Shown here: in pieces, positions 17,618 to 25,253 of the stretch
How the letters are laid out: each line of letters starts with the position of its first letter
Numbering within the stretch: the stretch's first letter is position 1
Source: Lachnospiraceae bacterium
GTDB lineage: Bacteria > Bacillota > Clostridia > Lachnospirales > Lachnospiraceae
Direction: 5' to 3'
DNA length: 39,183 nt
Assembly (NCBI GenBank): GCA_017396145.1
Contig: JAFQMS010000019.1
Span: 1 to 39,183 of the forward strand
Program-made: the position numbers and the translations under genes
Notes under the pieces: model-generated
Seen by the model: the letters and a program-made list of their open reading frames with translations, nothing else
Database searches by the model: none
What the model was told of the DNA's origin: nothing

Positions 17618-19666
17618 TTAATCGAAGTTCTCTTTTACGAATTCTTTAAGTTCGTCCTTCATCATAAAATATGTTGTTTTGCAATGTTGTATGGTTGGCA
17701 CATCTATTACTCTGGCTCCTAGAATACAGCAATAGTTATCACCTTCAAACATTGTGATGCCTTCGGGCCAAACGCCTGTGACAGCAACAGGTATACCATA
17801 CTGTTTCATAACATACTCGCGACTTGCAGCGTATGATACATATCCAGGAAAGCATACCTGTGGCCAAACATTTGCAGTGTCCAGACATAGGTTATGGACT
17901 AGATAAGTATTTACACCATAAATCATACAGTCGCCTAAGCTTGTTGGTGTGTCAGCATCATTATATAGTATGTAGTTGACTTGTATCAAACCTGTTTGAT
18001 GCCCATTGTCTTCGCGAGTCTGAGGATAGGTATAGATGCAGGAAATAACTAATATTTCTTTTGGGTCTAACATGATTTTTGAATCATTTATGTTGAAATA
18101 TTCAATTTCACCTGAGTTGGAATATGTGTCTGCTCCGGGATATTTTTCTATCATAGTACCATTTGTTATGGACAAAGATTCACCCAGATTAATCTCGCCC
18201 AGATTAATTTGGGCAAGGTAAGAGGCTTTGCAAGGAAGCTTCAATGTGTGTCCATTGATTAGCACTTCTCCTAAATCAATATTAGCTTCTGGGGTTAGGT
18301 ATTCCTTGTTAGCAATAACATCTGACGCAGTATCTTTTTTTACAACATATACAGGACCTGTGAGATCTTGGTAAAGGTTTTCGTTGTATTCATAGTGGAG
18401 TTCACTAGGTTCTGTGTATTCAATAATGTTAGTGTAATCTGTGCTTTGCGCAATAAAATCTGGCGTTTCATAGTAATTATACTTGTCATTTAACGGTATG
18501 ATATAATAGTCACCGTTTACATCGGAAGAGGTGGCTCCATATCTGTCATATAGAAGATGGGAATCGTTATGGGAGCCTAAAAAAGTATGGCTTAAATCAA
18601 TTTTATTATCAATAATAACTTTTCCCCAAGACTTGTCTGCATCAGTGTTAACATTAGTATCATCCAAATTGTCGTTATCGTCTTTGTCAGGTGTGCTATC
18701 TGATGAAACTTGGCTATTATTCTCTTTGTTCTGATTGTCACCCTTAGGAAGAACAGCAACAACTATTGTAGCAGTAACGACTGCTATAGTTACAATAGCG
18801 GCAATAACTGCCTTCATGCTAAGGCCAAATAATACTGCGGATTTTGTAGCACCTGCAACAGCAGCAGCGGTAGTAGCGGTTGCAGCAGTACCAGACGAAG
18901 CGACGGTGGCAGCAGTTGAAGCAGTTGAAGCAGTGGCAGTAGTGGTTGAGGCAGCGCCAGAAGAAGTAGTAGCAGTGTTTGTAGCTTCAGCTGAGGAATT
19001 CATTTCTGCATTTGCTACGTCGGCGTCTATACTTACTGTAGCTGAAAGTGTTGAATATGCTGGCACTGCAACCTGTGCGAAGCTCTCCTCCGCCTGAAAT
19101 ATAAGATATAAAAATGGTAAAAGTGCAATAGAGCGAAGTTGTACACCTTTATCCTCTAACTTGTCTACTTCTTTTTTAATATTCTTTCTAGCATAACCTA
19201 GTCTGTTACGAGTAGTCTGCTCTGAACAACCAAAAATCTGAGATATCTCTTTAACAGTCATATCCTGATAATAATACAAATGAACTGCGATTCGCTGGTC
19301 TTGAGGAAGACCATTGATAATGTCTAAAAGTATGTCTCGTACATCATCATCAATGACAACCTCCTCTGGATTCTTTTGGCTTTCATCTTCAATATGTTCA
19401 AAGCTTTCGCCTTCGCTACTTGTAGCAGTAAGCTCCTCGAGTTTTATGCGATTAGTTTTCTTTAACTCATTAATACATTCATTGGCGGCAATACGATTAA
19501 TCCAGCCTTTAAAGCTACTGGTATCTTTAAGCGTGTCAATCTTATCAAAAGCTTTAATGAATACATTTTGCGCCATATCTTTGGCGTCTTCTTCGTTTTG
19601 AAGATATTTGTAACATGTGTAGTATACAGATTTATAGTGTTCGGTATAAAGTTGTTCCAGATTCAT
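17618..19666 (-). CDS. ECF-type sigma factor fused to membrane anchor and large extracellular domain
   Basis: A 682-residue chimera. Residues 1-70 are sigma region 2 (YKYLQNEEDAKDMAQNVFIKAF, WINRIAANECINELKK); 118-170 are region 4 (LPQDQRIAVHLYYYQDMTVK, then helix-turn-helix ISQIFGCSEQTTRNRLGYAR). A hydrophobic patch GVQLRSIALLPFLYLIF follows at 174-190. Residues 205-275 are almost only Ser, Thr and Ala. One strong membrane helix lies at 284-306, and about 375 residues, acidic at first, would be outside. Typical ECF factors are about 180 residues and held by a separate anti-sigma factor; here the restraint may be built in. It begins 18 bp after a lipoprotein gene, with AAAGGAG before ATG 19666, and is surely co-transcribed with it. 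The outer domain is not recognised. Confidence 0.85.
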   Translation of the reverse strand: MNLEQLYTEHYKSVYYTCYKYLQNEEDAKDMAQNVFIKAFDKIDTLKDTSSFKGWINRIAANECINELKKTNRIKLEELTATSSEGESFEHIEDESQKNPEEVVIDDDVRDILLDIINGLPQDQRIAVHLYYYQDMTVKEISQIFGCSEQTTRNRLGYARKNIKKEVDKLEDKGVQLRSIALLPFLYLIFQAEESFAQVAVPAYSTLSATVSIDADVANAEMNSSAEATNTATTSSGAASTTTATASTASTAATVASSGTAATATTAAAVAGATKSAVLFGLSMKAVIAAIVTIAVVTATIVVAVLPKGDNQNKENNSQVSSDSTPDKDDNDNLDDTNVNTDADKSWGKVIIDNKIDLSHTFLGSHNDSHLLYDRYGATSSDVNGDYYIIPLNDKYNYYETPDFIAQSTDYTNIIEYTEPSELHYEYNENLYQDLTGPVYVVKKDTASDVIANKEYLTPEANIDLGEVLINGHTLKLPCKASYLAQINLGEINLGESLSITNGTMIEKYPGADTYSNSGEIEYFNINDSKIMLDPKEILVISCIYTYPQTREDNGHQTGLIQVNYILYNDADTPTSLGDCMIYGVNTYLVHNLCLDTANVWPQVCFPGYVSYAASREYVMKQYGIPVAVTGVWPEGITMFEGDNYCCILGARVIDVPTIQHCKTTYFMMKDELKEFVKENFD
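18842..18994 (-). repeat. Ser/Thr/Ala low-complexity coding tract
   Basis: This part of the sigma-factor fusion encodes about 50 residues made almost only of Thr, Ala and Ser. The DNA is a GC-rich imperfect array of GCA/GTA/GTT-type triplets, clearly unlike its AT-rich neighbours. It lies just before the membrane helix. Such tracts vary in length by slippage and may act as a flexible linker. Confidence 0.75.
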
Positions 19667-19684
19667 TGTTATTCTCCTTTAAGT

Positions 19685-21415
19685 TTATTTGTAGGTATAT
19701 ATCTGGTATTGGTTTGTATCTGTATCAGATACCCAATGTGTCGAGATTATCATATCATTAGAAGCATACATACGATAATCGTCTAATGTCACTAATTCGG
19801 TTATTTCATTAGTTTCTATATTTAATTGTTTTAAGGTTGTTTTGTTGTCATTGGTTGCTTTATCGGTTACATAGTATAACAGGTATTTATCTTTAACAAT
19901 AGTTAGAGCTACACCGGATAATTCTTCGGATTTTTCTATGCGTGTCTCTTTTTTTGCTTCTCTATCATATATAATCATAAAGGTTTTAGAGTTTAATACA
20001 ACTTTTTTAGAGTCTACACTTGTGCAAAAACTTGGTCCGTATTCTTCTGTTTCAGTTGTAAACAGTAGATTGCCATTGTGGTCAAACACTTTTGTTACAG
20101 TATCAGTTTCTTCGGCAAAAAAAACTGGGTCTGATTGTTTTGAATAAGTCTCTGTAATTTGATAAATATCTGAACCATGTACAATGTCGTCAGTTGGCTC
20201 GATTTCTATTTTGACACCATTTGCCATATTGAGAATATAACGCTTGCCAGCGGTGTCTGTAAATACTATGTACCAATCAGAATATGAAACAGGTTCAATG
20301 CGAGTGAATTCTATTGCTTCCGTGTCAGTAACAATATATCCATAGGTTTGGTAACGGTTAGTATATATGCTGATTTTTGATTCACAGGCTTCATCCAAAT
20401 ATATGCTGTCCTCATCGAAAATCTCTAGGGTATCGGCATCATCTGGCAATGTTACAATATTAGTAAGGTCTGTTTTGCAGATTGCAGTGTATGGAGTAGG
20501 GGCATATGAAAAACGGCAAAGCACACTGTTGTTCCAGCCGATTTCTTCAATAACAGGAATTTCTTCAGGGTTGGTAGTGCTAAAGGTTAACTTACCATTT
20601 TCATCAAAAACAGAGTGCTTGATGAAGTCCAAACCAGTCTCATCCTTTTCCTGAAGGACGATGTTGTTACCAACAATATAAAGGTGACCGGTATATCTTG
20701 TTATATGCTTAGATACCTCTAATTCTTTGATAGTAGTCTCAAGAACTAATTCTCCATTTGAAATATTATACACCTGTTTTACTCCGTTTTCACGGTCAAT
20801 AGTTATAAAATAGTCAGTAAAGTCATCATTACTTACCCATGTTATAGAATCGATTTTGTAAATCTCTTCACCGGTAAGAGGATTGACACATTTAATTGTG
20901 TTGTTGTTATCCTGATATACAAGATTGTTGTCCTTATTAACTATATATGGATTAGGATATGATCCTTTTCCAAGGCTGTCTTTATAAGAAACCGTACCTT
21001 CTGGTGTTATTGCATAGATATAAAAATCATCCTCACCTTTTTCGCCAGTAGTGTTAATACTTATTTCAAGGAGGATAAAGGAGCCATATCGGTCCACGCT
21101 TTCAATTGCAACACCACCGGATTCTATTATTTGATTATTGTAATTTTCATATATGTCGATTACCTTTAAGCCTTTTTCGTCACATATGATAAGATTATTG
21201 AGGAAATGGCTTACATTAATATCTAATGTATCCTCTTTTTCAAAAGAGTGCTGTAATTTGACAGAACTAATTGTGTCTACAGGAAGTATAACTTCTTTGT
21301 TATCATTGTTTTTGGTGCTGTCGCTATTGTTGCCAGTGTCGGTTTTATCGTTACCGCATCCTGTTAACGCAAGTGCTCCCATCATAATTCCTAATACTAA
21401 ATACTTTCTTAACAT
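19685..21415 (-). CDS. Large lipoprotein, probable beta-propeller, partner of the sigma-factor fusion
   Basis: A 576-residue secreted lipoprotein. The signal peptide ends in the lipobox ALTGC with Cys20 as the lipidated residue, followed by an Asp/Asn/Lys-rich linker to about residue 45. The remainder shows repeated beta-strand blocks (KGLKVIDIYENYNNQ, NTIKCVNPLTGEEIYKID, KVFDHNGNLLFTTETEE) of the sort found in PQQ/WD40-like propellers. ATG 21415 has AAAGGAG upstream. It is the first gene of a two-gene operon with the membrane-tethered sigma factor, so it may supply the sensory or ligand-binding partner on the outside. No specific family is claimed. Confidence 0.75.
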   Translation of the reverse strand: MLRKYLVLGIMMGALALTGCGNDKTDTGNNSDSTKNNDNKEVILPVDTISSVKLQHSFEKEDTLDINVSHFLNNLIICDEKGLKVIDIYENYNNQIIESGGVAIESVDRYGSFILLEISINTTGEKGEDDFYIYAITPEGTVSYKDSLGKGSYPNPYIVNKDNNLVYQDNNNTIKCVNPLTGEEIYKIDSITWVSNDDFTDYFITIDRENGVKQVYNISNGELVLETTIKELEVSKHITRYTGHLYIVGNNIVLQEKDETGLDFIKHSVFDENGKLTFSTTNPEEIPVIEEIGWNNSVLCRFSYAPTPYTAICKTDLTNIVTLPDDADTLEIFDEDSIYLDEACESKISIYTNRYQTYGYIVTDTEAIEFTRIEPVSYSDWYIVFTDTAGKRYILNMANGVKIEIEPTDDIVHGSDIYQITETYSKQSDPVFFAEETDTVTKVFDHNGNLLFTTETEEYGPSFCTSVDSKKVVLNSKTFMIIYDREAKKETRIEKSEELSGVALTIVKDKYLLYYVTDKATNDNKTTLKQLNIETNEITELVTLDDYRMYASNDMIISTHWVSDTDTNQYQIYTYK

Positions 21416-21567
21416 ATTAAAATCTCCTTTTTATTGCTTGTTCTTTGTATTTTTGTTCATAATATGGTGTAAGAGGTTATTATCTGTTAAACTCCACTAT
21501 TCTCTTTGTTGCTTCCACCAATATTGGACATATTAATTATACAATAATTATTTAGGAGGAGCAAGTT

Positions 21568-21855
21568 ATGAATTTTGGCGAGAAATTAAGGAGCCTTAGG
21601 AAAGGTTCCAATCTTACACAACAACAACTTGGAGAATTGCTAGGTGTTGCAAAATCGGTTGTTTCATATTATGAGCAGGGGGACCGCTGTCCTTCCCAGG
21701 ATGTATTAATAAGAATAGCTTCTGTATTTCATACATCCACAGATTATTTACTGGGTTTAGAGAAGAAGCGGACCCTAGATGTCTCCGACCTTGACGATGA
21801 AGATGTTAAGGTACTGGAGAATATGGCAAATGCATTGCGTTCTAAGAAAGGTTAA
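21568..21855 (+). CDS. XRE family transcriptional regulator
   Basis: A 95-residue protein with one N-terminal Cro/C1-type helix-turn-helix: LRSLRKGSNLTQQQLGELLG and AKSVVSYYEQGDRCPS, then the typical TDYLLGLE end of such domains. The last 25 residues are acidic and helical, perhaps for dimerisation. AGGAGG lies eight bases before ATG 21568. It is divergent from the lipoprotein/sigma operon with a 152-bp shared gap, so it could regulate that operon or itself. Nothing shows which. Confidence 0.9.
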   Translation: MNFGEKLRSLRKGSNLTQQQLGELLGVAKSVVSYYEQGDRCPSQDVLIRIASVFHTSTDYLLGLEKKRTLDVSDLDDEDVKVLENMANALRSKKG

Positions 21856-21920
21856 ATTGGCGTTTAAGGATTTCTTAGGAACACATTTTTACCTGCTCAC
21901 ATATATTAAGACAATGAAAT

Positions 21921-21954
21921 ATAAAAAAACAACTTGCGAAAATTGTTTTTTTAT
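21921..21954. terminator. AT-rich hairpin after the XRE gene
   Basis: Twelve bases at 21921-21932 (with seven A) pair perfectly with 21943-21954 (with seven T) around a ten-base loop. The low GC stem makes it weak, but its place after the regulator gene suits a bidirectional terminator. Confidence 0.45.
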
Positions 21955-22032
21955 AAGATTTTATAAAATTTTTCTAATTAGATATTTTCGGCTGCAAAAA
22001 ATGGGTGTAATTGAAAATTAAGCAAATTTTAA

Positions 22033-22061
22033 TGTACATTTTCAAAAGAGTATGATAAAAT
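22033..22061 (+). promoter_or_regulatory. Candidate promoter for the Asp-rich lipoprotein
   Basis: TGTACA (22033-22038) and TAAAAT (22056-22061) are spaced by 17 bases, about 80 bp upstream of ATG 22141, with no other gene between. The rest of the 285-bp gap after the XRE gene holds only the AT-rich hairpin. Confidence 0.4.
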
Positions 22062-22140
22062 AAGGTCGTTTCTGATAGATATATGCTGTGATAATGGCAT
22101 ATATTATAAATTAAACATTATAAAGACGGAGGAATTTAAA

Positions 22141-23283
22141 ATGAAAAAGTCAAAACTTTTATTAATGACACTTTTAGTTTTCGTTCTTTCAATCGCTTTA
22201 GTTGCTTGCGGCAAAGATGATAAGAAAGATGACGATGACGACAAGGAGACAAAAGCTCCTAAGGCAACAGTTGAAGCTGAGAATAAGAACGACGCAGATA
22301 CAGACAAAGAAGATGTAGATGCTGACAAGGAAGATGCAGATGCTGACACAGATGCGGACAAAGAAGATGCAGACGCTGATGCAGATGCTGACACAGATGC
22401 AGATGCTGACACAGATGCAGACAAAGAAGATGCAGACGCTGACACAGATGCAGACGCAAATGCAGGAGATGTTACTGTTGTAACATTAGCAAAGAACTGG
22501 ATTGGTTCAATTATTGATGCTAAGAAGGTTGACAGTATGTCAATGGGCGGAAGCGCAGTACTTGATATGACTAATCAGGGTTCAAAACTTAAACTTGATG
22601 CATTAGTTGATGTCGAAATCACAAAAGATCCACTTGTTATGAAGATGGTATTTGATGTGAATGGTGATATGGCTGGAACTCCAATGACTATGAAGATGGA
22701 TGCTTATGTTGTATTAGAAGATGGAAAAGCATACATGATTATGAATGATCCAACAGGTGCAAATGCAGGTTACTTCAAGTTTGCTGCAGAAGATCTTGAT
22801 GCAGATGATATGGTAGAGTCAATGACTGAGATGGCAGAAGCATTTGAAGAAATGGATTTCTCTGCAATAGATAAAGATGAGGTTCTTAAGGAATTAGATG
22901 AAGCTCTTGCACCATATGCAGATGTTCTTAATACATTCAAGGTAGTTGAAGAAGGCGGAAAATATGTTATTGCTGGAACAATCACTGAAGAGCAGATTAA
23001 TACTGCAATTGAATCAGTTAAGAGTTTAGCAGGAGATGCTGCTTCTCAGGTTGATTCATATCTTGCAATGATTCCAGAAGGATACGGCGGAATTGACTAT
23101 AAGTTCACATTTGACAAGGCTTCAGGTGCATTTGAAAGTGCAAAAGTTGATTTCTCTAAATTAGCTAAGGCTTTAGTTGGTGAAGCTGGTGAAAACTCAA
23201 TTTCTATTAACTTAGGATTTAACGATGTTTCAACAATCACAGTACCAGAGGCTGAGTTAACAGATCCATCAACATTACAGTAA
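22141..23283 (+). CDS. Lipoprotein with acidic Asp-Ala repeat stalk
   Basis: A 380-residue lipoprotein. The signal peptide ends at VACG, with Cys23 the lipidated residue. Residues about 25-110 are an extreme acidic stalk, DDDDDK and then repeats of DAD, DTDAD and DKED. From about residue 112 a folded domain begins, with alternating strand patterns (GSAVLDMTNQGSKLKLDALV, ITKDPLVMKMVFDVNGDM, KVDFSKLAKALVG) that recall LppX/LolA-like or DUF-type substrate-binding lipoproteins of Clostridia; I do not assign a family. GGAGG precedes ATG 22141. The stalk may span the wall and could bind cations. It is monocistronic with a terminator at 23321. Confidence 0.8.
   Translation: MKKSKLLLMTLLVFVLSIALVACGKDDKKDDDDDKETKAPKATVEAENKNDADTDKEDVDADKEDADADTDADKEDADADADADTDADADTDADKEDADADTDADANAGDVTVVTLAKNWIGSIIDAKKVDSMSMGGSAVLDMTNQGSKLKLDALVDVEITKDPLVMKMVFDVNGDMAGTPMTMKMDAYVVLEDGKAYMIMNDPTGANAGYFKFAAEDLDADDMVESMTEMAEAFEEMDFSAIDKDEVLKELDEALAPYADVLNTFKVVEEGGKYVIAGTITEEQINTAIESVKSLAGDAASQVDSYLAMIPEGYGGIDYKFTFDKASGAFESAKVDFSKLAKALVGEAGENSISINLGFNDVSTITVPEAELTDPSTLQ
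22341..22442 (+). repeat. Tandem 63-bp repeat in the acidic stalk
   Basis: The 39-base segment starting at 22341 recurs at 22404 with one mismatch, an offset of 63 bp or 21 codons. Between and around them are shorter six-base GATGCA/GACGCT units. Length variation by slippage is to be expected. Confidence 0.75.
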
Positions 23284-23320
23284 TATGCAGATGATATAGA
23301 ATACATATAGTATTAGAAAG

Positions 23321-23347
23321 GCTCTTGCTTAAGCGAGAGTCTTTTTG
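23321..23347 (+). terminator. Terminator after the acidic lipoprotein gene
   Basis: CTCTTGCTT pairs with AAGCGAGAG (one T-G wobble), directly followed by TCTTTTTG. It is 40 bp downstream of the stop codon. Confidence 0.65.
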
Positions 23348-23479
23348 TATGAAATTTCAAAGGGGATGATGATAATGTATATTGAAATAAAGGCGTCAAA
23401 AGAGTAAAATATAGTCGTAGGTAATATTTAATATATAAGTAGATTTACTAAGAATGGTTGAGTGAACAAGGAGAATAGA

Positions 23480-24226
23480 ATGTACAAGAATTATATTTTT
23501 GACCTTTACGGTACCTTAGTTGATATTAATACTAATGAGTGGAAGATGTATCTATGGGAGAAGATGAGAATCCTTTATGGATACTATGGAGCGGTTTATA
23601 CTGCCAGAGAACTTAAGAATTCTTATGAGCAATTAATTTCCTTTAAAGAAAAAGAGTTGGTAGATAAAGGTGTTGACATGAGTCCTTATTATTCTCACGA
23701 GTCTTATCCAGAGATTGAGATAGAATATGTATTTCTTGACTTGTTTAGAGGCAAGGGAGTGGATGCGCCTATGGAACTTGCAGTTCATGCAGGTCAGTTT
23801 TTTAGGGCATTGTCTACCAAATATGTAAAACTTTATGATGGGGCAAAGGAGATGCTAGAGGGTCTTAAAGCGAAAGGTAAAGGCGTGTACCTTCTTTCTA
23901 ATGCCCAGAGAATATTTACAGAATATGAACTTAAGATGCTTGGAATATATGATTGCTTTGATGGAATATTAATATCTTCAAGTGAAGGTGTTAAGAAACC
24001 TGATGTAAGATTTTTTGAAAAGATTATAGACAGATACAACCTTAATCCGAAGGAATGTATTATGATAGGTAATGATTGGAATAGTGATATTAATGGTGCT
24101 CATGCTGCCGGAATGGATTCTTTCTATATCCATTCCAACATCTCGCCAGAGATTGGTGGCGAATTAAAAGCAACCTATAGCCTTATGGAGATGGATTTAC
24201 ATAAGGTCATGGAGATGATTGGATAA
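23480..24226 (+). CDS. HAD family hydrolase (YjjG-like phosphatase)
   Basis: A 248-residue haloacid dehalogenase-type phosphatase. Motif I is FDLYGTLVDI (the nucleophile and acid Asp pair, with Tyr in the usual Phe/Tyr place), motif II is LLSNAQ, motif III Lys is in EGVKKPD, and motif IV is GNDWNSDINGA. A helical cap sits between motifs I and II. Similar proteins dephosphorylate nucleoside monophosphates or sugar phosphates. ATG 23480 has AAGGAG six bases upstream; an in-frame GTG at 23462 overlaps that site. Its 3' end overlaps the convergent rsmA gene by 30 bp. Confidence 0.88.
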   Translation: MYKNYIFDLYGTLVDINTNEWKMYLWEKMRILYGYYGAVYTARELKNSYEQLISFKEKELVDKGVDMSPYYSHESYPEIEIEYVFLDLFRGKGVDAPMELAVHAGQFFRALSTKYVKLYDGAKEMLEGLKAKGKGVYLLSNAQRIFTEYELKMLGIYDCFDGILISSSEGVKKPDVRFFEKIIDRYNLNPKECIMIGNDWNSDINGAHAAGMDSFYIHSNISPEIGGELKATYSLMEMDLHKVMEMIG

Positions 24227-25069
24227 TACACAAAACTGTTCTAAGGATAGGGCTTCCCCGCGAATTGTGGCAGGAAGTCCTTGTTTTTTTAGGACATTTT
24301 CAATATCTTCCTTAGTAAAGGAAAGGTTGGCTGCGTTATTAAGAGCGTTGACTAAAGTCTTTCTCCTTTGGTTGAAGGCTGCTCTGGTAACTTTGAATAA
24401 TAATTCTTCGTCTTTAACTCCATAAGATTTTGCAGACCTAGGGGTTAAGGTCACAACTGCGGAGCCCACATTAGGGCGTGGCATAAAGCAGTTAGGAGGT
24501 ACATTGGCTATGTACTCAACATCAGCGTAGTATTGAACTGCCAATGAAAGCGCACCATAGTCCTTGGTATTATGTGCTGCCTGCATTCTTAAGGCAACTT
24601 CCTTTTGAACCATAACGGTTATGTTGTCAATAGGAAGGCCAGACTCCAGTAAATTCATAATTATTGGAGTAGTAATATAGTAAGGAAGGTTGGCGACTAC
24701 TTTGATTCGTCCTTTTGGTGCATGGGTGATTATTAACTGCGCTAAATCAACCTTTAAGATATCCTCGTTAATAATGGTAAGATTATCATATGCACTTAAA
24801 GTATCTTGAAGAATAGGGATTAGGGCTTTGTCTATCTCAACAGCCACTACATTACCTGCGTTTTCGCATAGATACTGAGTGAGAGAACCTATTCCGGGAC
24901 CAATTTCAAGGACAGTATCATCCTTAGTAATCTGTCCTGCTCTGATGATTTTTTCTAAAACAAAATTATCAATAAGAAAGTTCTGACCAAATCTTTTTTG
25001 AAAAACAAAACTGTATTTCTTTAATACTTCGATTGTATTGGCTGGTGAAGCTATGTATTTTGATTCCAT
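24197..25069 (-). CDS. rsmA: 16S rRNA dimethyladenosine transferase
   Basis: A 290-residue SAM-dependent enzyme that dimethylates two adjacent adenines in the 3' loop of 16S rRNA (KsgA). The motifs are RFGQNFLID, VLEIGPGIGSLTQYL (SAM binding), and VANLPYYITTPIIMNLL (the NLPY catalytic motif), with the MQKEVALRM segment after it. The C-terminal helical domain is complete, so this is the housekeeping enzyme and not an Erm resistance methylase. AAGGAC precedes ATG 25069. The gene is alone on its strand and shares its last 30 bp with the opposing HAD gene. Confidence 0.94.
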   Translation of the reverse strand: MESKYIASPANTIEVLKKYSFVFQKRFGQNFLIDNFVLEKIIRAGQITKDDTVLEIGPGIGSLTQYLCENAGNVVAVEIDKALIPILQDTLSAYDNLTIINEDILKVDLAQLIITHAPKGRIKVVANLPYYITTPIIMNLLESGLPIDNITVMVQKEVALRMQAAHNTKDYGALSLAVQYYADVEYIANVPPNCFMPRPNVGSAVVTLTPRSAKSYGVKDEELLFKVTRAAFNQRRKTLVNALNNAANLSFTKEDIENVLKKQGLPATIRGEALSLEQFCVLSNHLHDLM

Positions 25070-25088
25070 TTTATGTGTCCTTATTTGT

Positions 25089-25117
25089 GTTTTAATAATA
25101 CTAAATTACTGTGTCAA
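25089..25117 (-). promoter_or_regulatory. Candidate rsmA promoter
   Basis: On the minus strand a perfect TTGACA (25112-25117) is followed after 17 bases by TAAAAC (25089-25094). The start would fall a few bases upstream of the ribosome binding site. Confidence 0.5.
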
Positions 25118-25178
25118 ATTATAAAGGTTTTTTAAAGGTTTGTCTAGGGCAAATGGTTAATTGAATGAAGTAAATGCC

Positions 25179-25207
25179 TTGTAAATGCTAATGATTAAGA
25201 CTATAAT
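25179..25207 (+). promoter_or_regulatory. Promoter of the diguanylate cyclase gene
   Basis: TTGTAA (25179-25184) and TATAAT (25202-25207) are spaced by exactly 17 bases. This puts the transcript start near 25214 and supports ATG 25254 over the earlier in-frame ATG at 25185, which lies inside the promoter. Confidence 0.7.
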
Positions 25208-25253
25208 TAAAATGTATAAACCTATAAACAAACTATGTGTAGAGGATAGATTT

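Noticed and set aside
18735-19097. Plus-strand 120-codon Ala/Val-rich frame
   Set aside because: It is antisense to the Ser/Thr/Ala tract of the sigma-factor fusion and exists because that DNA has few stop codons on either strand.
22104-22459. Minus-strand Ser/Ala- and Leu/His-rich frames opposite the acidic lipoprotein
   Set aside because: They are the reverse complement of the repetitive Asp-Ala coding DNA, have no ribosome binding site and resemble no protein.
24197-25069. Erm-type macrolide resistance methylase
   Set aside because: Motifs and the full C-terminal domain fit the housekeeping RsmA/KsgA enzyme, and nothing mobile surrounds it.
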